Assembly (NCBI GenBank): GCA_001872165.1
Contig: MNXK01000015.1
Location: 1 to 11,714, forward strand
Direction of reading: 5' to 3'
Origin: Anaerolineae bacterium CG2_30_58_95
GTDB lineage: Bacteria > Chloroflexota > Anaerolineae > Anaerolineales > Villigracilaceae
DNA: 11,714 nt
The notes under the pieces are model-generated. The model was not told the origin of the DNA. It did no database searches and was given only the letters and a program-made list of their open reading frames with translations. Position 1 is the stretch's first letter, and each line of letters begins with the position of its first letter. Of the stretch, positions 6,719 through 11,714 are shown one piece after another. Position numbers and translations under genes: made by a program.

Positions 6719-7681
6719 ATGGAAGAATCGCTTCACGCGGAAATCAAACAATGCCTTGCCATCGCGCAAAACATCCTACTCGTCTCACACGTCCGCCCGG
6801 ATGGGGATGCCATCGGCGCGTTATTGGCGTTCGGCCTGGCACTCCAAGAGGCAGGCAAAAAGGTCCAGATGGTGCTCGCGGATGGCGTCCCGTCGTCTTT
6901 CCGGCATTTGCCCGGCAGCGACCAGGTGCGCAAGTCACCACAGGGGAGCTTCGACCTGGTCGTCACGCTGGACTGCGCTGATCTGAAACGCGCCGGAAAG
7001 TCGCTGGACGGCTACGGCAAACCCGACCTCAACATTGACCACCACGTCACCAACGAACGTTTCGGGACCCTCAACCTGATCGAGCCAGACGCGGTGGCGA
7101 CTTCGAGCATCCTGTTCCGCCACTTGCCGGAATGGGGATATGCGCTTACCCAGCCTGTGGCGGCCAACCTGGTGACCGGGATCGTGACCGATACGCTCGG
7201 CTTCCGCACCACCAACACCACACCCGAAGCGCTGCGGCAGGTCGCCGCGTTGATGGAACTCGGCGTGGATATGACCAACCTGTATTACCGCGGGCTGGTG
7301 CGGCGTACCTTCCCAGCGGCGCGTTACTGGGGCGCGGGCCTTTCCAGCCTGCAATGTGCGGATGGGATCGTGTGGGGCACACTGACCCTGGCCGACCGCA
7401 AGAAGTCCGATTATTCCGGCAACGATGACGCCGACCTCATCAACGTGATCTCATCCATTGACGACAACGACATCAGCATAGTCTTCGTCGAACAGACCAA
7501 AAGATCGGTTAAAATATCCTGGCGAACACAAAATCCGGAACTGGATGTTTCTCGAATTGCTGTACAATTTGGCGGCGGCGGGCATCCAGGCGCAGCCGGC
7601 GCCGACGTTCCCGGTACGCTGGCCGAAGTCCAGGAGCGTGTCCTGGCGGCCACGCGGCAGGCTTTGCAGCGTACCGCGTAA
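6719..7681 (+). CDS. nrnA: Bifunctional oligoribonuclease / pAp phosphatase (DHH family)
   Basis: NrnA degrades very short RNAs (nanoRNAs) to mononucleotides and removes the 3' phosphate from pAp. The 320-residue protein has the DHH-DHHA1 layout. Metal-binding motifs are intact: HVRPDGD (24-30), DCAD (85-88), DHH (107-109) and TGIVTDT (153-159). The C-terminal DHHA1 substrate-binding domain ends with GGGGHPGAAG (285-294). ATG at 6719 is chosen because GGAG lies four bases upstream (6711-6714) and the protein then starts as homologues do. A GTG at 6689 would add ten residues from the repeat. The gene is a regular member of the infB-rbfA-truB cluster. Its last six bases and stop codon belong to a 19-bp unit repeated three times downstream. 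Confidence 0.93.
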   Translation: MEESLHAEIKQCLAIAQNILLVSHVRPDGDAIGALLAFGLALQEAGKKVQMVLADGVPSSFRHLPGSDQVRKSPQGSFDLVVTLDCADLKRAGKSLDGYGKPDLNIDHHVTNERFGTLNLIEPDAVATSSILFRHLPEWGYALTQPVAANLVTGIVTDTLGFRTTNTTPEALRQVAALMELGVDMTNLYYRGLVRRTFPAARYWGAGLSSLQCADGIVWGTLTLADRKKSDYSGNDDADLINVISSIDDNDISIVFVEQTKRSVKISWRTQNPELDVSRIAVQFGGGGHPGAAGADVPGTLAEVQERVLAATRQALQRTA

Positions 7682-7728
7682 GCGGCAAAGTACCGCGTAA
7701 GCGGCAAAGTACCGCGTAAGCGGTAAAT
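7672..7728. repeat. Triplicated 19-bp unit containing the nrnA stop codon
   Basis: Copies at 7672-7690, 7691-7709 and 7710-7728 share TACCGCGTAAGCGGCAAAG. The first two are identical and the third differs at two positions. The first copy includes the last nrnA codons (ACC GCG TAA), so the tandem arose by duplication of the gene end. Each unit can fold into a small stem, TACCGC-GTAA-GCGG(T/C)A, capped by GUAA, a GNRA-type tetraloop. The third copy has a perfect six-base-pair stem. There are no spacers between copies, so it is not CRISPR. Confidence 0.9.
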
Positions 7729-7784
7729 AAATCTCACTAACCTTAGTTTTGGATGGGTTATAACTCTCAGGAGGAAAAGAAAAA

Positions 7785-8705
7785 ATGGAAAGTCAAGACA
7801 TCAAGAACGCCATCTCCGGCATCCTGGTGGTGGATAAACCGGTCGGCCTGACCTCGCACGACGTGGTGCAGATCATCCGCTCCGGCACAGGCATCCGCCG
7901 CGCTGGTCACACCGGCACACTCGACCCGCGCGCCTCGGGCGTGCTGGTCATTCTGGTCGGTCCGGCAGTGCGCTTGAGCGAGTTTGTCTCAGCCTCGGAT
8001 AAGCGCTACCAGGCCGTCCTGCGCCTGGGCAGCACCACCGACACCTATGACGCCGAAGGACGTTTCACCCGCCAGTCGTCCGCGCCGGTGAACATCAGCG
8101 AGGAGAAATTCGAGGAAGCCCTCAAGCAATTCATCGGCGAGATCGAGCAGACCCCGCCGCCTTTCTCGGCGGTCAAGGTGCACGGGCGCAAGGCCTACGA
8201 GATGGCGCGCCAGGGCGAAGAGGTTGACCTGGCCCCGCGCAAGATCCAGGTCTATCACCTGGAAGTGCTGGAATGGGCGCCGCCGGAAGTGGTCATTGAC
8301 GTGCACTGCTCATCGGGCACTTACGTGCGCTCATTAGCGAACGACATGGGCAATGTGCTGGGCTGTGGCGCGTACCTGATCGGCCTGCGCCGTACCAAGA
8401 ACGGTCGCTTCAGCCTGCGCGACGCTGTCCCCCTGCGCAAGCTGCAGGACGCCTTCCTGGCCGGGAACTGGTACCAGTACCTGATCCCCGCCGCCGAAGC
8501 CCTGGCGGACTGGCCGGGTGTCGAGCTAAATCCCGACGAGGTCGAAGAGGTCAAGCACGGGCATCGCGTCAAGGCTGCCCCGGATACCAAACCCGGACTG
8601 GTGCGCGGCATCAGCATGGCTGGCGAACTAATCGCCATTATGGAACTGGCTCAAGGTGAAGACGGCAGCCCGGAGTGGCAGCCGAAGAAGGTGTTCTTCT
8701 CGTAG
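7785..8705 (+). CDS. truB: tRNA pseudouridine(55) synthase TruB
   Basis: TruB isomerises U55 in the T-loop of tRNAs to pseudouridine and also acts as a tRNA chaperone. The 306-residue protein has the catalytic motif GHTGTLDPRASGVL (41-54) with Asp47 as nucleophile, the KRYQA motif with the active-site Tyr75, and GTYVRSLANDMG (178-189) with Arg182. The segment after about 230 is the C-terminal RNA-binding region and is less conserved. ATG at 7785 follows a perfect AGGAGG at 7769-7774 with ten-base spacing. It lies 103 bases after nrnA, a larger gap than within most of the operon, partly filled by the triplicated repeat. TATAAC at 7759-7764 is a poor promoter candidate because a start there would fall in the ribosome binding site. 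Confidence 0.95.
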   Translation: MESQDIKNAISGILVVDKPVGLTSHDVVQIIRSGTGIRRAGHTGTLDPRASGVLVILVGPAVRLSEFVSASDKRYQAVLRLGSTTDTYDAEGRFTRQSSAPVNISEEKFEEALKQFIGEIEQTPPPFSAVKVHGRKAYEMARQGEEVDLAPRKIQVYHLEVLEWAPPEVVIDVHCSSGTYVRSLANDMGNVLGCGAYLIGLRRTKNGRFSLRDAVPLRKLQDAFLAGNWYQYLIPAAEALADWPGVELNPDEVEEVKHGHRVKAAPDTKPGLVRGISMAGELIAIMELAQGEDGSPEWQPKKVFFS

Positions 8706-8739
8706 AAAACTTCTGACCCGACGAGCTAAAAAAGATCTA

Positions 8740-8810
8740 CCACGAAGGGCACGAAGTTACACAAAGAAACCCAAAATCACCCCCTTTGTGACCCTTCGCG
8801 CCCTTTGTGT
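8740..8810. repeat. Imperfect inverted repeat in the truB-ribF spacer
   Basis: CCACGAAGGGCACGAAG (8740-8756) is nearly the reverse complement of CTTCGCGCCCTTTGTGT (8794-8810). Inside it, CACAAAG (8760-8766) pairs perfectly with CTTTGTG (8784-8790), and CCCTTTGTG occurs twice (8782 and 8801). CACGAAGGGCACGAAG-type segments are familiar as dispersed repeats in several bacterial groups. The element ends three bases before the ribF ATG and leaves no room for a normal ribosome binding site. I see no FMN riboswitch in this spacer. Confidence 0.65.
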
Positions 8811-8813
8811 TGA

Positions 8814-9731
8814 ATGAGCCACTACCACTCCCTCGACGTTGTTTCTCTGCAGAATAGCTGGCTGACGATCGGCGTCTTCGACGGCGTCCATCGCGGCCAT
8901 CAAGAGATCATTCGCCAACTCACAGCAGGCGCACATGCAGACGGGGCGTTGGCTGTCGTATTGACATTCTCCCCCCACCCCGCCGTGATCTTGGGAGGAA
9001 AAAACGATTTCAAGAACCTGACTACGCCCGAGGAGCGCGCCGCTTTGCTGGAATCGCTGGGCGTGGACGTTGTCATCACGCATCTTTTTGACCGCGCCCT
9101 GGCCGACCAAAGCGCGGAAGAGTTCATGCGCCGCGTTGCACGCAGCCTCGGCCTGCGCCGCCTGCTCGTCGGCTACGACTTCGCCCTGGGCCGCGGCCGC
9201 GAGGGGGACATGACCCGCCTGACTGAATTGGGGAAAACCTTAGGGTATGAAGTCCAGCCGGTCGCGCCGCTGGCCGCCGGAGATGAGGTCATCTCATCCA
9301 ATCGCATCCGCACCCGGCTCGCGGCCGGTGAGGTCGCCGCAGCCGCGCTGGATTTAGGCCGCTATTATTCTGTCACTGCTCCCATCATCCACGGCGATGG
9401 ACGCGGCAAGAAGATCAACATCCCCACCGCCAATCTGGAAATTCCAGCCGAGAAGGTCATCCCTGCCAACGGCGTCTACGCCTGCTGGGCCTGGGTGAGT
9501 GGCAAGAAATATCTTTCGGTCACCAACATCGGTATCCGCCCAACCTTCACGCCAGAAGAATTTGCCCCCCACGTCGAGACCCACCTGCTCGATTTCGACC
9601 GCGACCTGTACGGGCAGGAGATCAAACTGGAATTCGTAGAGCGGCTGCGTGAGGAGCGCAAATTCCCGTCCGTGGAGGCGCTGGTGGGGCAGATCCATAA
9701 CGACATTGAGCGGGCAAGGAAAATTCTCTGA
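8814..9731 (+). CDS. ribF: Bifunctional riboflavin kinase / FAD synthetase RibF
   Basis: RibF phosphorylates riboflavin to FMN and then adenylates FMN to FAD. The 305-residue protein is full length. The N-terminal FAD synthetase half has the nucleotidyl-transferase motif FDGVHRGHQ (22-30), VGYDFALGRGREGD (119-132) and SSNRIR (161-166). The C-terminal riboflavin kinase half has HGDGRGKKINIPTANLE (193-209), NGVYACW (219-225), NIGIRPTF (238-245) and ETHLLDFDRDLYG (255-267). ATG at 8814 fits the family start, but no Shine-Dalgarno is present because the repeat at 8740-8810 reaches almost to the ATG. Translation may depend on weak or leader-independent initiation. It ends the conserved cluster. 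hicB follows after 56 bases with no terminator between. Confidence 0.95.
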   Translation: MSHYHSLDVVSLQNSWLTIGVFDGVHRGHQEIIRQLTAGAHADGALAVVLTFSPHPAVILGGKNDFKNLTTPEERAALLESLGVDVVITHLFDRALADQSAEEFMRRVARSLGLRRLLVGYDFALGRGREGDMTRLTELGKTLGYEVQPVAPLAAGDEVISSNRIRTRLAAGEVAAAALDLGRYYSVTAPIIHGDGRGKKINIPTANLEIPAEKVIPANGVYACWAWVSGKKYLSVTNIGIRPTFTPEEFAPHVETHLLDFDRDLYGQEIKLEFVERLREERKFPSVEALVGQIHNDIERARKIL

Positions 9732-9749
9732 TAAATGCTTTATTGAACG

Positions 9750-9758
9750 TGTTATACT
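9750..9758 (+). promoter_or_regulatory. Putative extended -10 promoter of hicBA
   Basis: TG-T-TATACT reads as an extended -10 (TGnTATAAT, five of six in the hexamer). No recognisable -35 lies 17 bases upstream. Transcription would start near 9765, giving a leader of about 23 bases ahead of hicB. Confidence 0.45.
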
Positions 9759-9769
9759 TACTGAACGAT

Positions 9770-9780
9770 CTCCCTGGGAG
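9770..9780. promoter_or_regulatory. Palindrome overlapping the hicB ribosome binding site
   Basis: CTCCC-T-GGGAG is a perfect 5-bp inverted repeat around one base. Its right arm GGGAG is the hicB Shine-Dalgarno sequence, seven bases before ATG 9788. As DNA it could be an operator near the promoter start. As RNA the one-base loop is too tight for the full stem, so SD sequestration would need slippage. HicB autoregulation through inverted repeats is known in other systems. Here it is inference. Confidence 0.4.
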
Positions 9781-9787
9781 TTATGCC

Positions 9788-9994
9788 ATGAAATACAAGG
9801 TCAAACTAGAAAAAACAGATGAGGGGTATGCCATCTGGTGTCCTGGCTTGCCGGGCTGCTGGTCACAAGGACAGACCGAAGAAGAGGCCTTAGAAAATAT
9901 CAAGGATGCCATCCAAACTTACCTGGCGACCGTTGAAGATTTGACCAAAGATATGATCACACGACTGGTCGAGATTCCCACAGGCCATGCCTAA
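9788..9994 (+). CDS. hicB: HicB-family antitoxin (short form)
   Basis: HicB antitoxins neutralise the mRNA-cleaving toxin HicA. The 68-residue product matches the HicB partial-RNase-H-fold core: it opens MKYKVKLEKTDEGYAIWCPG, then has LPGCWSQGQTEEEALENI and AIQTYL. It stops soon after the core, so it has no C-terminal DNA-binding (HTH or ribbon-helix-helix) domain, which some HicBs carry. ATG at 9788 follows GGGAG with seven-base spacing. Antitoxin comes first and toxin second, the reverse of the order in E. coli hicAB. The stop overlaps the hicA start by eight bases, which implies coupled translation. The pair is more AT-rich than the genes to the left, suggesting later acquisition. Confidence 0.9.
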   Translation: MKYKVKLEKTDEGYAIWCPGLPGCWSQGQTEEEALENIKDAIQTYLATVEDLTKDMITRLVEIPTGHA

Positions 9995-10199
9995 ACTTCC
10001 TGGCATATCACACCAACGCGCCGTAAAGGCATTTCAGAAAGCCGGCTTCCGGGTTATACGCGAAGGCAAGCACATCTCCATGACAGATGGCGAACGCATT
10101 ATCATCATCCCACGCGCCAATCCAATCAATGCCTTCACGCTGGGCGGAATTATCAAAGATGCCGGTTTAACAATAGAAAAATTCAAAGAACTGCTTTAG
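9987..10199 (+). CDS. hicA: HicA-family mRNA interferase toxin
   Basis: HicA is a small dsRBD-fold toxin that cleaves mRNA and stops growth unless bound by HicB. The 70-residue protein shows the family pattern: AVKAFQKAGFRVIREGKHISM with the catalytic histidine His29 in GKH, then IIIIPRANPINAFTLGGIIKDAGL and a C-terminal helix. All key positions are intact, so the toxin should be active. It starts inside the end of hicB (ATG 9987, hicB stop 9992-9994). It is followed after about 20 bases by a strong terminator. Confidence 0.92.
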   Translation: MPKLPGISHQRAVKAFQKAGFRVIREGKHISMTDGERIIIIPRANPINAFTLGGIIKDAGLTIEKFKELL

Positions 10200-10218
10200 T
10201 CACATCATCACCAGAAAT

Positions 10219-10244
10219 CGCCCCGTTGACTTGCGGGGCGTTTT
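10219..10244 (+). terminator. Intrinsic terminator after hicA
   Basis: CGCCCCG (10219-10225) pairs perfectly with CGGGGCG (10234-10240) around an eight-base loop (TTGACTTG), followed by TTTT (10241-10244). It lies 20 bases after the hicA stop. As no terminator is seen between nusA and hicA, it probably ends both hicBA transcripts and read-through from the long operon. Confidence 0.85.
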
Positions 10245-10254
10245 CGTCTATATT
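10226..10254 (+). promoter_or_regulatory. Putative promoter of the ThyX-like gene, overlapping the terminator
   Basis: TTGACT (10226-10231, five of six) and TATATT (10249-10254, five of six) are exactly 17 bp apart, the best sigma-70-type match in the window. The -35 box occupies the loop of the hicA terminator, and the spacer contains its right arm and T tract. Transcription would start near 10261, about 75 bases before the ATG at 10336. Confidence 0.6.
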
Positions 10255-10285
10255 TCGCCCAACCTTTAGACTGAACACTGATGAC

Positions 10286-10307
10286 TGCCTGCACCGTGCC
10301 GCAGGCA
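10286..10307 (+). other. Hairpin in the leader of the ThyX-like gene
   Basis: TGCCTGC (10286-10292) pairs perfectly with GCAGGCA (10301-10307) around ACCGTGCC. It is embedded in a spacer of period-7 ACTGA-type repeats (for example GACTGAA-CACTGAT-GACTGCC from about 10269). No T tract follows. A role in translation control or RNA stability is possible but unproven. Confidence 0.5.
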
Positions 10308-10335
10308 CAGGTGAAAACTGATCACTGGAATCCCC

Positions 10336-11714
10336 ATGCCCTCTCGCCAAATCTACCTGCTCTCTCCCAAAGAACTTTCGCCCGAGACCATCGCGGTGGC
10401 TTTCGCCAAGACCTCGCGCTCGCCGCAAACGTTCCGCGAGATCGCGGCCGGATTGACCGACGAGCAGAGCGCCCAATTCCACGAAAAATGGGTGGTCGGT
10501 TACGGGCACGCTTCGGTGGCCGAACATGCCGTGCTGCATCTGGCTATCGAAAACGTCTCCCGGCTGGCCGTGGAGAGCATCGAATCCAACCGGCTGGCAT
10601 CCTACACCGAAAAGTCCACCCGCTATCAAAAATGGGGCCGGGAAGATTTCTACATCCCGCCTGAACTGGATGGCCATCCGCTGCGGGAAGGCTACATCCA
10701 AACCTGTCGTTTGCTCTTTGATACCTATACCCAATCTCTAGCGTCGGTGCGGAAACGCATCGAGCGACAGTCCCCGCTCCGCCCCGGTGAAACGGAAGAG
10801 GCCTACGACCGGCGCATCCGCTCGCAATACGTTGATTCGTGCCGCTTCCTGCTGCCAGCGGCTTCGCTGGCCAACCTGGGCATGACCGCCAATGCGCGTA
10901 TGCTGGAGAACGCCATCCGCAAGATGGGCGCGCATCCGCTGGAAGAGGTGAGACAAATTGGCGAGGAGATCAAGCGCGTCGCGCAAACAGAAGCGCCGAC
11001 GCTGGTCAAATACGCCGAGGCTGTGCCATATTTGACTGAAACATCCCAAGATTTTGAACGTAGGGGTGGGGTTTATCCCCGCCCAGGGCGACCACAAGGG
11101 TCGCCCCTACAAGGGGATTGGTGTACGTTGATTGACTACGACCCCGACGGCGAGACGAAAGTGCTGGCGGCGACCTTGTACCGTTTTGGCAGCATGACCT
11201 TCCCCCAGGCCTTGCAGACGGTGCGTTCCGCCCCCGAGCCTGAGCGCGTTAAATTGGCCGCGTCCCTGCTGGGACGCTTATCCCGCCACGACGCCCCCCT
11301 GCGCGAGCTTGAACACACCTGCTACACCTTCGACTTGCTGCTCGACCAGGGCGCGTATGCCGAATTCAAGCGCCACCGTATGATGAGCCAGACTCCGCAG
11401 GCGCTGACCGCGCGGCTTGGGTACGCGTTGCCGCGCCGGATCGCCGAAGCAGGCTTCGAGGTCCCGTATCGCGCCGCCATGCAGGCCGCCGCGGAGTTGT
11501 ATGAGAGAATGGCAGAGTGGAATCCGCACGTCGCGGCCTACGTCGTCCCCAACGCTTTCAACCGCCGGGTGCTATTCACGCTGAATTTACGGGAAGCCTT
11601 TGCCTTCTGCCAGTTGCGCGCGGCTGCGAATGCGCATTTCTCGATCCGCCGCGTGGCGCTGCGCCTGGCTGAGGAGATCCGCCGAGTGCATCCATTGTTG
11701 GCGAAGTACCTGCA
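10336..11714 (+). CDS. Tandem ThyX-like (FAD-dependent thymidylate synthase family) protein, 3' end outside window
   Basis: The frame is open from ATG 10336 to the window edge, 459 codons without interruption. Two ThyX-related halves are visible. The first has YGHASVAEH (56-64) and NRLASYTEKSTRY (85-97), which keeps the RxxSxxExSxRY end of the ThyX motif RHRxxSxNExSxRY. The second has a REL-EH segment (about 323-327) and KRHRMMSQTPQALTARLGY (345-363), which keeps RHRxxS but not NExS. ThyX makes dTMP from dUMP with FAD, NADPH and methylenetetrahydrofolate. Because each half retains only part of the signature, true synthase activity is uncertain. Double-length ThyX-like proteins of this kind are annotated in Chloroflexi. 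Between them, residues 242-260 come from a palindromic DNA repeat. The start has only a weak GGA site, at 10327. It is preceded by its own promoter and a 75-base leader. Confidence 0.85.
   Translation, partial: MPSRQIYLLSPKELSPETIAVAFAKTSRSPQTFREIAAGLTDEQSAQFHEKWVVGYGHASVAEHAVLHLAIENVSRLAVESIESNRLASYTEKSTRYQKWGREDFYIPPELDGHPLREGYIQTCRLLFDTYTQSLASVRKRIERQSPLRPGETEEAYDRRIRSQYVDSCRFLLPAASLANLGMTANARMLENAIRKMGAHPLEEVRQIGEEIKRVAQTEAPTLVKYAEAVPYLTETSQDFERRGGVYPRPGRPQGSPLQGDWCTLIDYDPDGETKVLAATLYRFGSMTFPQALQTVRSAPEPERVKLAASLLGRLSRHDAPLRELEHTCYTFDLLLDQGAYAEFKRHRMMSQTPQALTARLGYALPRRIAEAGFEVPYRAAMQAAAELYERMAEWNPHVAAYVVPNAFNRRVLFTLNLREAFAFCQLRAAANAHFSIRRVALRLAEEIRRVHPLLAKYL
11060..11110. repeat. Palindromic repeat inserted in frame inside the ThyX-like gene
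   Basis: The outer arms GTAGGGG (11060-11066) and CCCCTAC (11104-11110) are perfect complements. Inside are two hairpins: GGGTGGGG-TTTAT-CCCCGCCC (11064-11084, with one wobble) and GGGCGACC-ACAAG-GGTCGCCC (11086-11106, perfect). Together they form a three-way-junction or cruciform shape that uses the outer bases alternatively. The element contains no stop in the gene's frame and is translated as roughly RRGGVYPRPGRPQGSPLQG, a Gly/Pro/Arg-rich stretch unlike the surrounding protein. The GGGGTGG...CCCGCC core recurs in the nusA-ylxR spacer (3883-3906). Confidence 0.8.

Noticed and set aside
7672..7728. Possible CRISPR array
   Set aside because: The three 19-bp copies are directly adjacent with no spacers and no cas genes are present.
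8706..8813. FMN riboswitch upstream of ribF
   Set aside because: The spacer is only 108 bases, filled by an inverted repeat, and lacks the conserved RFN element motifs.
9743..9787. Upstream TTG start for hicB
   Set aside because: It adds 15 unrelated residues and overlaps the -10 box, while ATG 9788 has GGGAG at the right distance and gives the family N-terminus.
11060..11110. Frameshift or pseudogene in the ThyX-like gene at the repeat
   Set aside because: I translated the whole region codon by codon. The frame stays open through the element and ThyX-like motifs continue beyond it.

Overview
The window is a GC-rich bacterial chromosome segment. It carries most of the conserved transcription/translation operon nusA-ylxR-infB-rbfA-nrnA-truB-ribF, flanked by accessory genes. 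The short 594-residue IF-2, the long charged NusA tail, the tandem ThyX-like protein and the many palindromic or short tandem repeats between genes suggest a Chloroflexota bacterium, perhaps of class Anaerolineae. This is inference from gene style, not from a marker gene.

Left part (1-1814, minus strand): a start-truncated window-edge ORF and a 31-residue antitoxin-like mini-ORF lie in the same frame, separated by one UAA. Upstream of them are a SAM-dependent methyltransferase and a UbiE/MenG quinone methyltransferase, probably co-transcribed leftwards. The ubiE promoter (-10 at 1842-1847) lies next to the rightward nusA promoter (1850-1878), so the two directions diverge from one compact region.

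Central part (1850-9731, plus strand): nusA has a leader with a perfect 10-bp hairpin. It is followed by ylxR, a 271-bp spacer with a multi-hairpin repeat, then infB, rbfA, nrnA, truB and ribF. These cover transcription elongation and antitermination, RNase P modulation, translation initiation, 30S maturation, nanoRNA/pAp turnover, tRNA pseudouridylation and FMN/FAD synthesis. rimP and ylxQ, usual members of this cluster, are not seen here. Almost every junction holds a different short tandem or inverted repeat: heptads at the infB/rbfA border, twin hairpins before nrnA, and a triplicated nrnA stop region.

Right part (9750-11714, plus strand): a compact hicB-hicA toxin-antitoxin pair has its own extended -10 promoter and ends at a strong intrinsic terminator. 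A good sigma-70-type promoter overlaps that terminator, with its -35 box in the terminator loop, and reads into a tandem ThyX-like gene that runs off the window. That gene carries an in-frame palindromic repeat of about 51 bp. A similar palindrome lies between nusA and ylxR.

Main points for a second look: the palindromic element translated inside the ThyX-like protein, the terminator/promoter overlap, the triplicated nrnA 3' end, the nusA leader hairpin and NusA tail, and the toxin-antitoxin pair attached to the end of an essential operon.
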